Source: an uncultured Erysipelotrichaceae bacterium | GTDB taxonomy: Bacteria > Bacillota_I > Bacilli_A > Erysipelotrichales > Erysipelotrichaceae | Assembly: GCA_946621045.1 (NCBI GenBank) | Contig: CAMOOA010000015.1 | Coordinates: 1-17,146, forward strand | DNA length: 17,146 nucleotides | Direction: 5' to 3' | In this document: piece after piece, positions 1-8,013 of the stretch | How the letters are laid out: every line of letters begins with the position of its first letter | How positions within the stretch are numbered: position 1 is the first letter of the stretch | The notes under the pieces: generated by a model | The model's database searches: none | The model's input: the letters and a program-made list of their open reading frames with translations, nothing else | Told to the model about the DNA's origin: nothing | Translations under genes and position numbers: made by a program

Positions 1-796
1 CCTTGTTGGAGAGTTCGTTCTCCGGAATCAGACCGCAGGAGAGAAGCAGGGTGTCACAGGTATAGCGCTCTTCCGTTCCCGGAATCGGCTTGTTGTGAGA
101 ATCAACTGCCGCAATCGTAACTGCGGTGACATGTTCCTTGCCTTCAATATCCACGACGGTATGGGAAAGCTTCAGCGGGATGTTGAAGTCATTGAGACAC
201 TGGACGATGTTACGCTTCAGACCGCCGGAGTAAGGCAGAAGCTCTGCGACTACCTTGACCTTTGCGCCTTCGAGCGTCATACGTCTTGCCATGATCAGAC
301 CGATATCACCGGATCCGAGAATGACAACTTCACGGCCCGGCATATAGCCTTCCATGTTCACCAGACGCTGTGCCGTACCTGCGGAGAAGATACCCGCCGG
401 ACGGTAGCCCGGAATGTTCAGGGCACCTCTCGGACGTTCACGGCAGCCCATTGCCAGAATGACAGCGCCTGCCTGAATCTGATACATGCCGTCTTCCCGG
501 CTCATCGCGGTAACGACGCGCTCCGGGGAGATATCCATGACCATGGTGTTGAGCTTGTACTCGATCTTTTCTTCGAGCACCTGTTCGATAAAGCGGTATG
601 CATACTCCGGACCGGTCAGCTCTTCCTTGAAGGTATGAAGACCGAATCCGTTGTGGATGCACTGGTTCAGAATTCCGCCGAGTTCCTTGTCACGTTCAAG
701 AATGAGAATCTTTTCGATTCCAGCTTTACGTGCGGAGACCGCTGCCGCAAGGCCTGCAGGTCCGCCGCCGATGATAACAATATCGTACGAGATCAT
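1..796 (-). CDS. FAD/NAD-dependent oxidoreductase, GlpB-position partner (3' end cut by window edge)
   Basis: The reading frame is open from the ATG at 796 to the window edge, giving about 265 residues with no stop. Residues 7-15 (IIGGGPAGL) form an N-terminal FAD Rossmann motif and residues near 158-165 (VILGSGDIG) a second dinucleotide-binding motif, the layout of COG0446-type pyridine nucleotide oxidoreductases. No CxxC redox disulfide is visible in the part present. Its start overlaps the stop of the upstream FAD/[2Fe-2S] gene in an ATGA, so the two are translationally coupled and probably form one enzyme. In many Bacillota this pair is followed by a small DUF1667 protein and acts with GlpK and GlpF in anaerobic glycerol-3-phosphate oxidation; that third gene would lie outside the window. 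The family is secure, the exact electron acceptor is not. Other COG0446 roles cannot be excluded. Confidence 0.88.
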   Translation of the reverse strand, partial: MISYDIVIIGGGPAGLAAAVSARKAGIEKILILERDKELGGILNQCIHNGFGLHTFKEELTGPEYAYRFIEQVLEEKIEYKLNTMVMDISPERVVTAMSREDGMYQIQAGAVILAMGCRERPRGALNIPGYRPAGIFSAGTAQRLVNMEGYMPGREVVILGSGDIGLIMARRMTLEGAKVKVVAELLPYSGGLKRNIVQCLNDFNIPLKLSHTVVDIEGKEHVTAVTIAAVDSHNKPIPGTEERYTCDTLLLSCGLIPENELSNK

Positions 797-2244
797 GCTT
801 CGCCTCCGTTTGCGCCCTTGGTGCGTTCCAGGACAATATTACTGCGGCCGCCGCTCTTGGTGATTTCCTCGAGCGGGAGTCCGAGTTCGCGGTTGATGAT
901 TTCCATTACACGCGGTGAGCAGAAGCCGGCCTGGCATCTTCCCATACCGGCACGGGTGCGGCGCTTGACACCGTCAAGGCTGCGGGCACCGAGCGGCCGG
1001 TGGATCGCGTCAATGATTTCACCTTCGGAAATGGATTCGCAGCGGCAGATGATCTGTCCGTATGCCGGGTTCTTCTTAATCAGTTCGTTGCGCTCTTCGA
1101 GAGAGAGTTCGGACGGATTCAGAATGCCCTTGCGCTTGGAGATCCAGTTTTCCTTTTCCGTGAGGCCCATCTTTTCCTTCAGCATGCCGCCGATGTATTC
1201 ACCGATTGCCGGGCAGGAGGTGAGTCCCGGAGACTCAATGCCTGCGCAGTCGATGAAATGCGGAGCGTCCTTGACTTCCTCAAGGATGAATTCATGATGT
1301 GCTTCATGCGCACGCAGACCTGCGAACGATGTGATGACCTTGCGCATCGGCAGGTTCTTCACATGGTCGTTTGCCTTGGCAATGAGGTCCGCAATGCCGG
1401 CTGCCGTTGTGTTGTTGCCTTCCTTGTTTTCAAGGTCAACTGCGGTCGGTCCGACGATCAGGTTGCCGTGAATGGTCGGCGATACGAGAACGCCCTTGCC
1501 GAGGTTTGTCGGCTGCGGGAAGATCGTATGCTTTACATGGTTTCCGACTTCCTTGTCGAGCAGGCAGTAGTCACCGCGGCGCGGTGTGATCTTGATCTTA
1601 TTCTCGCTGACCATGTTGTGAATGACATCGGCATAGACACCGGCTGCGTTCACGACATACTTCGCGGTATATTCTCCGTTATTGGTACGCAGGTGCCAGA
1701 TTCCGTCATCGTCGTGGCAGATATCCTCCACCTTGGTATTGAACCGGAATTCAACACCGTTCTGCGCGGCATTCTCAGCCATCGCAATATTCAGCATGAA
1801 CGGGCAGATGATTCCGCTGGTCGGGGCATAGAGCGCGCCTTCGACGTTGTCGGAAAGGTTCGGCTCCATTTCAAGTGCTTCTTCTCTGTTGAGAATGCGG
1901 AGTTCCTTGACACCGTTGGCAATGCCGCGGTCATACAGCGTCTTGAGTCCGTCGAGCGCTTCCTTGTGGATGCATACGACCATGGCGCCGTTCCGCTTGA
2001 ACGGAATATCCAGATCCTCGGCAAGCTTGCCCATCAGCTCGTTTCCTCTGACATTCATCTTTGCCATGAGGGAGCCTTCCGCCGCATCAAATCCGGCATG
2101 GACGATCGCCGAGTTCGCCTTGGATGTTCCTTCACAGACGTCTTCGCACTTCTCCAGCACGCAGACGTTTGCGTTGTAGCGCGAAAGTTCTCTTGCGACA
2201 GAGCTGCCGGTAACTCCCGCGCCGATGATAATTACGTCATACAT
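793..2244 (-). CDS. glpA: NAD(P)/FAD-dependent oxidoreductase, GlpA-like, with C-terminal [2Fe-2S] BFD-type domain
   Basis: This 483-residue protein probably oxidises glycerol-3-phosphate to dihydroxyacetone phosphate with FAD. Residues 4-13 (VIIIGAGVTG) are the FAD-binding GxGxxG, and the body is of the DAO fold. The C-terminal part carries C400 and C402 (ICRCE) and C437 and C442 (GRCQAGFC), the four-cysteine pattern of a BFD-like [2Fe-2S] domain, which points to an electron-transfer dehydrogenase and not to the H2O2-forming GlpO oxidase. The ATG at 2244 has a GAGG about 10 nt upstream. It follows glpF by 186 bases and overlaps the next gene by 4 bases. In this paired, FeS-bearing form the family is often annotated simply as NAD(P)/FAD-dependent oxidoreductase; the glp assignment rests mainly on the neighbours. 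L-2-hydroxyglutarate oxidase-like activity is the main alternative. Confidence 0.85.
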   Translation of the reverse strand: MYDVIIIGAGVTGSSVARELSRYNANVCVLEKCEDVCEGTSKANSAIVHAGFDAAEGSLMAKMNVRGNELMGKLAEDLDIPFKRNGAMVVCIHKEALDGLKTLYDRGIANGVKELRILNREEALEMEPNLSDNVEGALYAPTSGIICPFMLNIAMAENAAQNGVEFRFNTKVEDICHDDDGIWHLRTNNGEYTAKYVVNAAGVYADVIHNMVSENKIKITPRRGDYCLLDKEVGNHVKHTIFPQPTNLGKGVLVSPTIHGNLIVGPTAVDLENKEGNNTTAAGIADLIAKANDHVKNLPMRKVITSFAGLRAHEAHHEFILEEVKDAPHFIDCAGIESPGLTSCPAIGEYIGGMLKEKMGLTEKENWISKRKGILNPSELSLEERNELIKKNPAYGQIICRCESISEGEIIDAIHRPLGARSLDGVKRRTRAGMGRCQAGFCSPRVMEIINRELGLPLEEITKSGGRSNIVLERTKGANGGEA

Positions 2245-2286
2245 TATTAGTTTTCCTCTTTGAATAATCTATGGTTGGAACACACA

Positions 2287-2309
2287 GCCCGGATTCACCC
2301 GCTCCGGGC
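2287..2309. repeat. 7-bp inverted repeat upstream of glpA
   Basis: GCCCGGA (2287-2293) and TCCGGGC (2303-2309) are perfect complements with a 9-nt loop. It lies in the presumed 5' untranslated part of glpA, about 43 bases before the ATG. No T-run follows on either strand, so it is not an intrinsic terminator. It could be an mRNA-stabilising or processing hairpin. Confidence 0.4.
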
Positions 2310-2332
2310 CGTATGTTTCCAGGTAATTACGG

Positions 2333-2378
2333 AAAAGAGGAATCGGCATTCAACACACATGCGCTTTGCCGATTCCTC
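2333..2378 (-). terminator. terminator- or attenuator-like hairpin between glpF and glpA
   Basis: GAGGAATCGGCA (2337-2348) and TGCCGATTCCTC (2367-2378) form a perfect 12-bp stem with an 18-nt loop. Read on the minus strand the stem is followed by TTTTCC (2336-2331), a short U-tract. It begins 52 bases after the glpF stop. Probably a partial terminator lowering expression of the oxidoreductase genes relative to glpK-glpF. No separate promoter for glpA is obvious. Confidence 0.55.
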
Positions 2379-2430
2379 CAGCTTATGTGCTAATTAACAA
2401 ACAGTACGTCTTTGTTAATAGATGTTGGGA

Positions 2431-3141
2431 TTAAGCGAATACTGCCATCCAGAGCAGGGAAGCGCAGATTGCACCGCAGATCGGAGCAACCACAGGGATC
2501 CATCCGTAAGCCCAGTCCGGATCCTTTGCGCCTTTGTTCGGAGCGAGGAGCTGATAAGCGAAACGCGGAGCAGCATCTCTTGCAGCATTCATTGCATAAC
2601 CGGTAAGTCCGCCGAAGGAAGCACCGCAGGCAACGATGACGCCGTATACGAGAACCCAGGAAACTCCGGAAGCACCTGCATCACCAGGGATGGAAGCGAG
2701 TGTGAATACGAGAATGAATGTAGCAACGAACTCAGAGAGGAAGTTCAGACCGGTGTTGCGGATCGAAGGTCCTGTAGCGAAGCAGCCGCGGATGGTTGCG
2801 TCGTCGTCTGTAGCCTTGATGTGATCACCGTAGAGAACCATAAGAATCGCTGCGCCGCAGAAGCCGCCGAGCATCTGAGCAATGATGTAGCCCGGGACCT
2901 GGCCCCAGCTCATGCCGCCGCGGATTGCCGCGCCGATTGTAACTGCCGGGTTGAAGTGTGCACCGGAAGCTGCGCCGAATGTGAATGCAGGAACCATAAC
3001 TGCCATACCCCAGCCGATGAGGATGTGGACAGTGTTTCCGCCCTTCATGCCGGACTTGTTCAGGCTGACGTTGCAGCAGACACCGTCACCCAGAAGAACC
3101 AGGAACATCGTTCCGATAAATTCTGCGATTAATGCTTTCAT
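2431..3141 (-). CDS. glpF: Glycerol uptake facilitator (MIP/aquaglyceroporin family)
   Basis: This 236-residue integral membrane channel lets glycerol diffuse into the cell, and GlpK then traps it as glycerol-3-phosphate. The two half-membrane loops of the family are visible: NPA at residues 64-66 (HFNPAVTIG) and the second loop at 185-189, which reads NAARD in place of the usual NPARD. Length and the N-terminal MKALIAEFIGT are typical for GlpF, and the Asp of the second motif that marks glycerol facilitators is kept. The ATG at 3141 lies 55 bases after the glpK stop. The only good Shine-Dalgarno (GAGGAG, 3160-3155) is 13 nt from the ATG, further than usual, with a run of seven A in between. 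No later start would keep the first helix intact. Confidence 0.95.
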   Translation of the reverse strand: MKALIAEFIGTMFLVLLGDGVCCNVSLNKSGMKGGNTVHILIGWGMAVMVPAFTFGAASGAHFNPAVTIGAAIRGGMSWGQVPGYIIAQMLGGFCGAAILMVLYGDHIKATDDDATIRGCFATGPSIRNTGLNFLSEFVATFILVFTLASIPGDAGASGVSWVLVYGVIVACGASFGGLTGYAMNAARDAAPRFAYQLLAPNKGAKDPDWAYGWIPVVAPICGAICASLLWMAVFA

Positions 3142-3154
3142 GATTTTTTTCTAT

Positions 3155-3160
3155 CTCCTC
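3155..3160 (-). promoter_or_regulatory. Shine-Dalgarno of glpF with long spacing
   Basis: GAGGAG on the minus strand, separated from the glpF ATG by 13 nt that include A7. Normal spacing is about 5-9 nt, so initiation may be less efficient or sensitive to slippage in the A-run. Confidence 0.6.
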
Positions 3161-3196
3161 TAATATGTTTTCTGTGTGAAACCTGTTGAATATGTG

Positions 3197-4726
<1,530 letters not shown>

Positions 4727-4728
4727 CT

Positions 4729-4746
4729 AAGCCGATACGGCTTTTT
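4729..4746. repeat. Perfect hairpin just upstream of the glpK ribosome binding site
   Basis: AAGCCG (4729-4734) and CGGCTT (4738-4743) with a 3-nt loop. On the plus strand it is followed by a T-run (4742-4746) and resembles a weak terminator, yet no plus-strand gene ends here. On the glpK mRNA it sits about 22 nt before the Shine-Dalgarno and could influence translation or mRNA stability. Confidence 0.5.
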
Positions 4747-5093
4747 CTCCAGTGGTGAACGATACTGTCATAAAGGGCGCAATAAAAACATCGTTTCTGC
4801 TTCCCATTTTTCTGACAATGCCAAGATTCACTCTGGAACTCAAGCGCTTCCGCCTGCCATTACGCAGCTGGCCAGTGCGGTACGCGTCAGTTACAGATAA
4901 TCATGGTGAGAAAAACCTTTTCTGAAGATTTATAGAACCCATGATCTGCATTCATATACGTATTTCAATAAAAAGAATCTGACCGGAACAGTTTCAAGCT
5001 GATTATCCTTTTACACTGTTATTTTTTATCGTCAAATTCTCTTCATCCTCTTCGATATGAATACCTGCAACTTGTTAACTAAAATTTAGCACA

Positions 5094-5110
5094 TGCATTT
5101 TGACAATGCA
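5094..5110. repeat. Inverted repeat in glp leader
   Basis: TGCATT (5094-5099) and AATGCA (5105-5110) separated by 5 nt, within an AT-rich stretch that also has AACTTG and CAAGTT arms further out (about 5069-5074 and 5109-5114). Possible regulator site or hairpin; function unknown. Confidence 0.35.
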
Positions 5111-5141
5111 AGTTATAGGATAAATTCTCGTCAAATACGGG

Positions 5142-5157
5142 GACTTACATACAAGTC
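5142..5157. promoter_or_regulatory. Inverted repeat at the presumed glp transcription start (candidate operator)
   Basis: GACTT (5142-5146) and AAGTC (5153-5157) flank a 6-nt centre. It starts exactly where transcription from the TATAAT at 5169-5164 would begin (about 5157), the usual place for a repressor operator. The binding protein is unknown; a GlpR-like or other local regulator is a guess. Confidence 0.4.
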
Positions 5158-5163
5158 GTTCTA

Positions 5164-5169
5164 ATTATA
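5164..5169 (-). promoter_or_regulatory. Candidate -10 box of the glp operon promoter
   Basis: TATAAT read on the minus strand, 474 bases before the glpK ATG. The 17-nt upstream position reads CGTGCA, a poor -35, so the promoter would be weak or activator-dependent. It is the only perfect -10 hexamer I found on the minus strand of this region. Confidence 0.45.
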
Positions 5170-5221
5170 TAAAAAGGGATCGAGCATGCACGTATGACAT
5201 TCATGCATGGTGTGTGAATTT

Positions 5222-5237
5222 ATGAGAGCGCTTTCAT
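5222..5237. promoter_or_regulatory. Catabolite-responsive element (cre, CcpA site)
   Basis: ATGAGAGCGCTTTCAT matches every position of the consensus WTGNNARCGNWWWCAW. It is centred about 72 bases upstream of the proposed glp transcription start. CcpA with P-Ser-HPr is the known ligand of such sites in Bacillota; glycerol genes are commonly under carbon catabolite control. The upstream position is unlike a simple roadblock site. Confidence 0.75.
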
Positions 5238-5238
5238 G

Positions 5239-5273
5239 TTTACGCATTCATCATGCGTCTTTATGCGCGTAAA
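5239..5273. repeat. Inverted repeat beside the cre box
   Basis: TTTACGC (5239-5245) and GCGTAAA (5267-5273) are perfect 7-bp arms with 21 nt between, starting 2 nt after the cre. Could be a second protein site or part of a hairpin; no assignment possible. Confidence 0.4.
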
Positions 5274-5374
5274 TATAGGGTATGCTTATGTCTTATTTGT
5301 GTCCTTTCGTGCCGTTCCGCAGCGACGCCGCAGCCGGGGTGTCTGTTTGCCCGGATCAGGTGTCTGCCGGCTTA

Positions 5375-5410
5375 GAAAAAACAAAAACCGCGTTGCATTT
5401 CCGCGGTTTT
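5375..5410 (-). terminator. Intrinsic terminator of the PNPOx-family gene
   Basis: AAAACCGCG (5384-5392) and CGCGGTTTT (5402-5410) form a 9-bp stem with a 9-nt loop. On the minus strand it is followed by TGTTTTTTC (5383-5375). It starts 26 bases after the stop at 5436 and separates this gene from the glp control region. Confidence 0.9.
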
Positions 5411-5435
5411 GTAAACTTATTTTCGATATTTTCTG

Positions 5436-5837
5436 TCAGAATGTGAAGCTTTCCGGTGCTTCCGTAAAGGAACTGATCACTGCCTTCGCATTTTTCAGGT
5501 AATACACCGCGGTATTGCCGTCATCGACCTTGTACATTCCCTGCAGGGACGGATATGCCTCCAGCAGGGATGCCTGCGCTTCCGTACGCGGATCATGGAC
5601 CGCTTCGCCGCTGATGCGGATCCACTTTCCTTCATGGAAGCCGCAGAGTTCCACCTTCGGGTTTGCCGCAAGCTGTTTTGCGACATCCTTTACAAGACCG
5701 GTCTGGAAGTACAGTCTGTCTTCGAAGATATGCGCTGTGCCGAACGGCCGTACGCGCGGCTGGTCTCCTTCCACGGTCGCAAGATAATAGGTTCCGCATT
5801 TCTTCAGAAATTCACATGCTTTTTCAATGTTTGTCAT
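5436..5837 (-). CDS. Pyridoxamine 5'-phosphate oxidase family protein (split beta-barrel)
   Basis: A 133-residue small protein of the PNPOx-like flavin-binding fold. The pattern YYLATVEGDQPRVRPFGT near the N-terminus and LYFQTG with KWIRISGEA further on are typical of this family, where members bind FMN, F420 or heme. True PNPOx enzymes are longer, so vitamin B6 synthesis is unlikely; a flavin reductase, nitroreductase-like or stress role is more usual for such short Bacillota proteins. The ATG at 5837 is 10 nt after GGAG (5851-5848); a GTG three bases earlier (5840) has a 7-nt spacing and is a real alternative. It stands as a single gene with its own operator-like promoter and a strong terminator. 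The substrate cannot be told from sequence. Confidence 0.88.
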   Translation of the reverse strand: MTNIEKACEFLKKCGTYYLATVEGDQPRVRPFGTAHIFEDRLYFQTGLVKDVAKQLAANPKVELCGFHEGKWIRISGEAVHDPRTEAQASLLEAYPSLQGMYKVDDGNTAVYYLKNAKAVISSFTEAPESFTF

Positions 5838-5860
5838 CACTGATTTTCTCCTTTATCTGT

Positions 5861-5888
5861 ATTATAGCGGGATGTCTGTCCCCGCTAT
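5861..5888 (-). promoter_or_regulatory. Promoter -10 inside an inverted repeat (candidate operator) for the PNPOx-family gene
   Basis: ATAGCGGG (5864-5871) and CCCGCTAT (5881-5888) are perfect 8-bp arms with 9 nt between. TATAAT on the minus strand (5866-5861) overlaps one arm, and transcription would start about 15-20 nt before the ATG. No U-run follows, so it is not a terminator for the carboxylesterase gene. The layout suggests a dimeric repressor covering the -10 box. No good -35 is visible. Confidence 0.55.
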
Positions 5889-5898
5889 CCGCATTTGC

Positions 5899-7212
5899 TC
5901 AGAGCTTATGCAGGGAAAGTATTTCACTGGTTACTGTTTCCGGAAGGACGCCGGTCCGCGCAAACGTCCCCCAGAGTTCACGCATCGGTTTTCCGGCTTC
6001 ATAGATTTCCTGTGCCGTCAGGCCAAGCGCCGCATCCGTGCCTTCCGCATGGTCTGCGCCGAACAGCAGCGGCAGATCCATCGCATGTCCCGCCCCGATG
6101 AAGCTGCGGTCCTCATTCCAGGAAAAGAGATATTCATACACCGTGCCGCCGGCCTCATGATACTGCCGCGCAAAGGCTTCACTCGGCTCGTTGAAGATCT
6201 CCCGGCTCATCGCCTTCAGTTTTGTCTCAATCAGGTCACGTGTCGGCCGGAAGTTATCCAGCAGGATCAGCGGCCGGATCTGACCGCCGTAAACAGACAC
6301 TTCCCGGCTTGTACAGCCGATGAGCAGCTCATGATCTGCCGCGGCGTCCTTCAGACGCGCATCGATATTATCGCCCGCACATAACGGCCATACACCGTAA
6401 TGCGGGCCGAACACCAGATACTTCGGCGTTCCTTTCTCCTTTATGTCCTTCACGATACGCTTCTGTACTTCAAGAATCTTCTCGGCCGGACAGTAGTCCG
6501 GAATTTCCCTTACCCGGGCATAGACATCCTGTTCCATCGCTGTACGGTTATGCATCGTACCGATCGGGTCACTCTGCAGGATCACGCGATGATACAGGTC
6601 TTCCGTTCCTTCTGAAAGCAGAACTGCCCGGCACAGTTCGGCCCCGGCGGACTGTCCGAAGATCGTGATATTGTCCGGATCACCGCCGAAGGAAGCGATA
6701 TTCCGCTTCACCCAGCGCAGGCCTTCAATCGCATCCAGAAGCCCCGGGTGTCCCGGGTTTCCGTGCTCATCCACCGCAAAGCCGAAGATGCCAAGCCGGT
6801 AGTTGATACCGACGAGAATGACATTCTGTTCGGCTGTCAGATAGTCGTAGTTATAGTTCGGCGCATCCGCATTTCCGTTTTTGAATCCGCCGCCGTGAAA
6901 CCATACCATGACCGGAAGCGGTCCTGTGACATTCTTCGGCAGATGAACCGAAAGAAACTGCGGGCTCTCCTCCTGACGGAAGGATTCATATTCGGTCTGA
7001 AACAGATAGGATTCCAGATGGGAATTTCCCTGCATCGCATACGGCGCCGGCGCCGTACAGGCATGAATGCCGATCGGGTAACGGTACGGAACCGGCGGCG
7101 CAAAGCGCTTCGATGAGGCGTAGCGGATACCGCGCACGTGAATGCATTTCTCCGTTTCCGTTCCCGTAAAACTTCCTGCACTGCAGGTATATACTCTTTT
7201 TTCCATTTTCAT
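5899..7212 (-). CDS. Type-B carboxylesterase family protein
   Basis: A 437-residue alpha/beta hydrolase of the carboxylesterase/para-nitrobenzyl esterase family; it probably hydrolyses an ester in the cytoplasm, since no signal peptide is visible. The oxyanion-hole motif HGGGF is at 106-110, the nucleophile Ser188 in GQSAG (186-190), a likely acid Glu304 in TSREV, and the histidine His376 in GAGHAMDLPLLFG. At 437 residues it is somewhat shorter than the common 480-550. The ATG at 7212 shares one base with the stop of the zinc-ribbon gene upstream (TGATG), and no Shine-Dalgarno is needed if translation is coupled; an ATG at 7206 is possible. Last gene of the four-gene unit starting at 9753. 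Natural substrate unknown. Confidence 0.92.
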   Translation of the reverse strand: MKMEKRVYTCSAGSFTGTETEKCIHVRGIRYASSKRFAPPVPYRYPIGIHACTAPAPYAMQGNSHLESYLFQTEYESFRQEESPQFLSVHLPKNVTGPLPVMVWFHGGGFKNGNADAPNYNYDYLTAEQNVILVGINYRLGIFGFAVDEHGNPGHPGLLDAIEGLRWVKRNIASFGGDPDNITIFGQSAGAELCRAVLLSEGTEDLYHRVILQSDPIGTMHNRTAMEQDVYARVREIPDYCPAEKILEVQKRIVKDIKEKGTPKYLVFGPHYGVWPLCAGDNIDARLKDAAADHELLIGCTSREVSVYGGQIRPLILLDNFRPTRDLIETKLKAMSREIFNEPSEAFARQYHEAGGTVYEYLFSWNEDRSFIGAGHAMDLPLLFGADHAEGTDAALGLTAQEIYEAGKPMRELWGTFARTGVLPETVTSEILSLHKL

Positions 7213-8009
7213 CACCAGTCTGAATCCCAGTCGGTATCCGACGAATCCCAGGAATCATAATCGGAGGAGTCTGAGGAACTGTTTTCCTGAATCTCCTCCC
7301 AGATTGCAGAGTCCTTGAAATCCGTGCCGCCCCAGTCGCTGTCATAGTCGTCTCCGGCATAGTAGTCTTCATAGCCTTCGTACGGAAAGTCATCCACTTC
7401 ATACCAGTCATTTCCGGAATCGTGATACCAGTGGTCACCGTGGCGATAGTAGACATCCCGATTGTTTACGACATAGTAGCCGTCATTTCTGTGCATGTAC
7501 ATCCCGGCGCCGATCCCGATTCCGGTAAGCAGAAACATCGAAAGAAAGACGGGAAGAAAAAACTTTTTAAAGAAGCCGTTGTTTCCGGAAGACCTTGCCT
7601 CAGGTGTTCCATTGACCGGTTTTCCGTCGGGATAGATCCCGCGGTTATGACACTCCTCCAGCAGCTTCTGAAACAGCTCGTTCACCGCATGTTCTTCATC
7701 CGGACCGCGGTAGCGCACCGCACGCTGTCCGTTGGCCTTGTTTTTATAGACCACGACATCATCCCCGTCCCGATAGATACCGAAGGCTCTTGGCTCCTTG
7801 AAGTCCTCACCGATAAAGAAGCGCATCCGCAGTAAGGGCATGCCGCGCTCCGCACAGTATTCCTTCAGCTCGTCGATCGTCCTTGGCAGAAAGATCTGCC
7901 GTTTGCCGTCCGGCACATAGTTCGGATTCGGTGCGCCGCACTGCGGGCACTTTTGGTCCGAAGATTTAATGGTGGAGCCGCAGTATTCACATTTTCCTGT
8001 AGATACCAT
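7212..8009 (-). CDS. Zinc-ribbon, single-pass membrane protein with acidic D/S/W/Y-rich C-terminus
   Basis: A 265-residue protein. Residues 7-24 hold a zinc ribbon (C7, C10, C21, C24). Residues 35-125 are a folded cytoplasmic part with no family I recognise. One hydrophobic helix spans about 150-171 (FFLPVFLSMFLLTGIGIGAG) after KK, so the N-terminus is probably inside. After it comes a region rich in Tyr, His and Asp, then residues 205-265, a strongly acidic tail of D, S, W and Y ending in DWDSDW. The start at 8009 lies 4 bases after the stop of the DUF5131 gene, with GAGG only 2 nt upstream, consistent with coupling. It overlaps the esterase start by one base. The outward tail might bind metal, cell wall or a protein partner; this is inference. 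No known function. Confidence 0.85.
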   Translation of the reverse strand: MVSTGKCEYCGSTIKSSDQKCPQCGAPNPNYVPDGKRQIFLPRTIDELKEYCAERGMPLLRMRFFIGEDFKEPRAFGIYRDGDDVVVYKNKANGQRAVRYRGPDEEHAVNELFQKLLEECHNRGIYPDGKPVNGTPEARSSGNNGFFKKFFLPVFLSMFLLTGIGIGAGMYMHRNDGYYVVNNRDVYYRHGDHWYHDSGNDWYEVDDFPYEGYEDYYAGDDYDSDWGGTDFKDSAIWEEIQENSSSDSSDYDSWDSSDTDWDSDW

Positions 8010-8013
8010 ATCC

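Noticed and set aside
4842..4849. Second cre-like core AAGCGCTT in the glp leader
   Set aside because: The flanks lack the TG...CA outer bases and break the W positions of the consensus.
5236..5502. Plus-strand frame of 88 residues crossing the cre region and the PNPOx gene terminator
   Set aside because: No ribosome binding site, runs through a terminator hairpin and into the antisense of a real gene.
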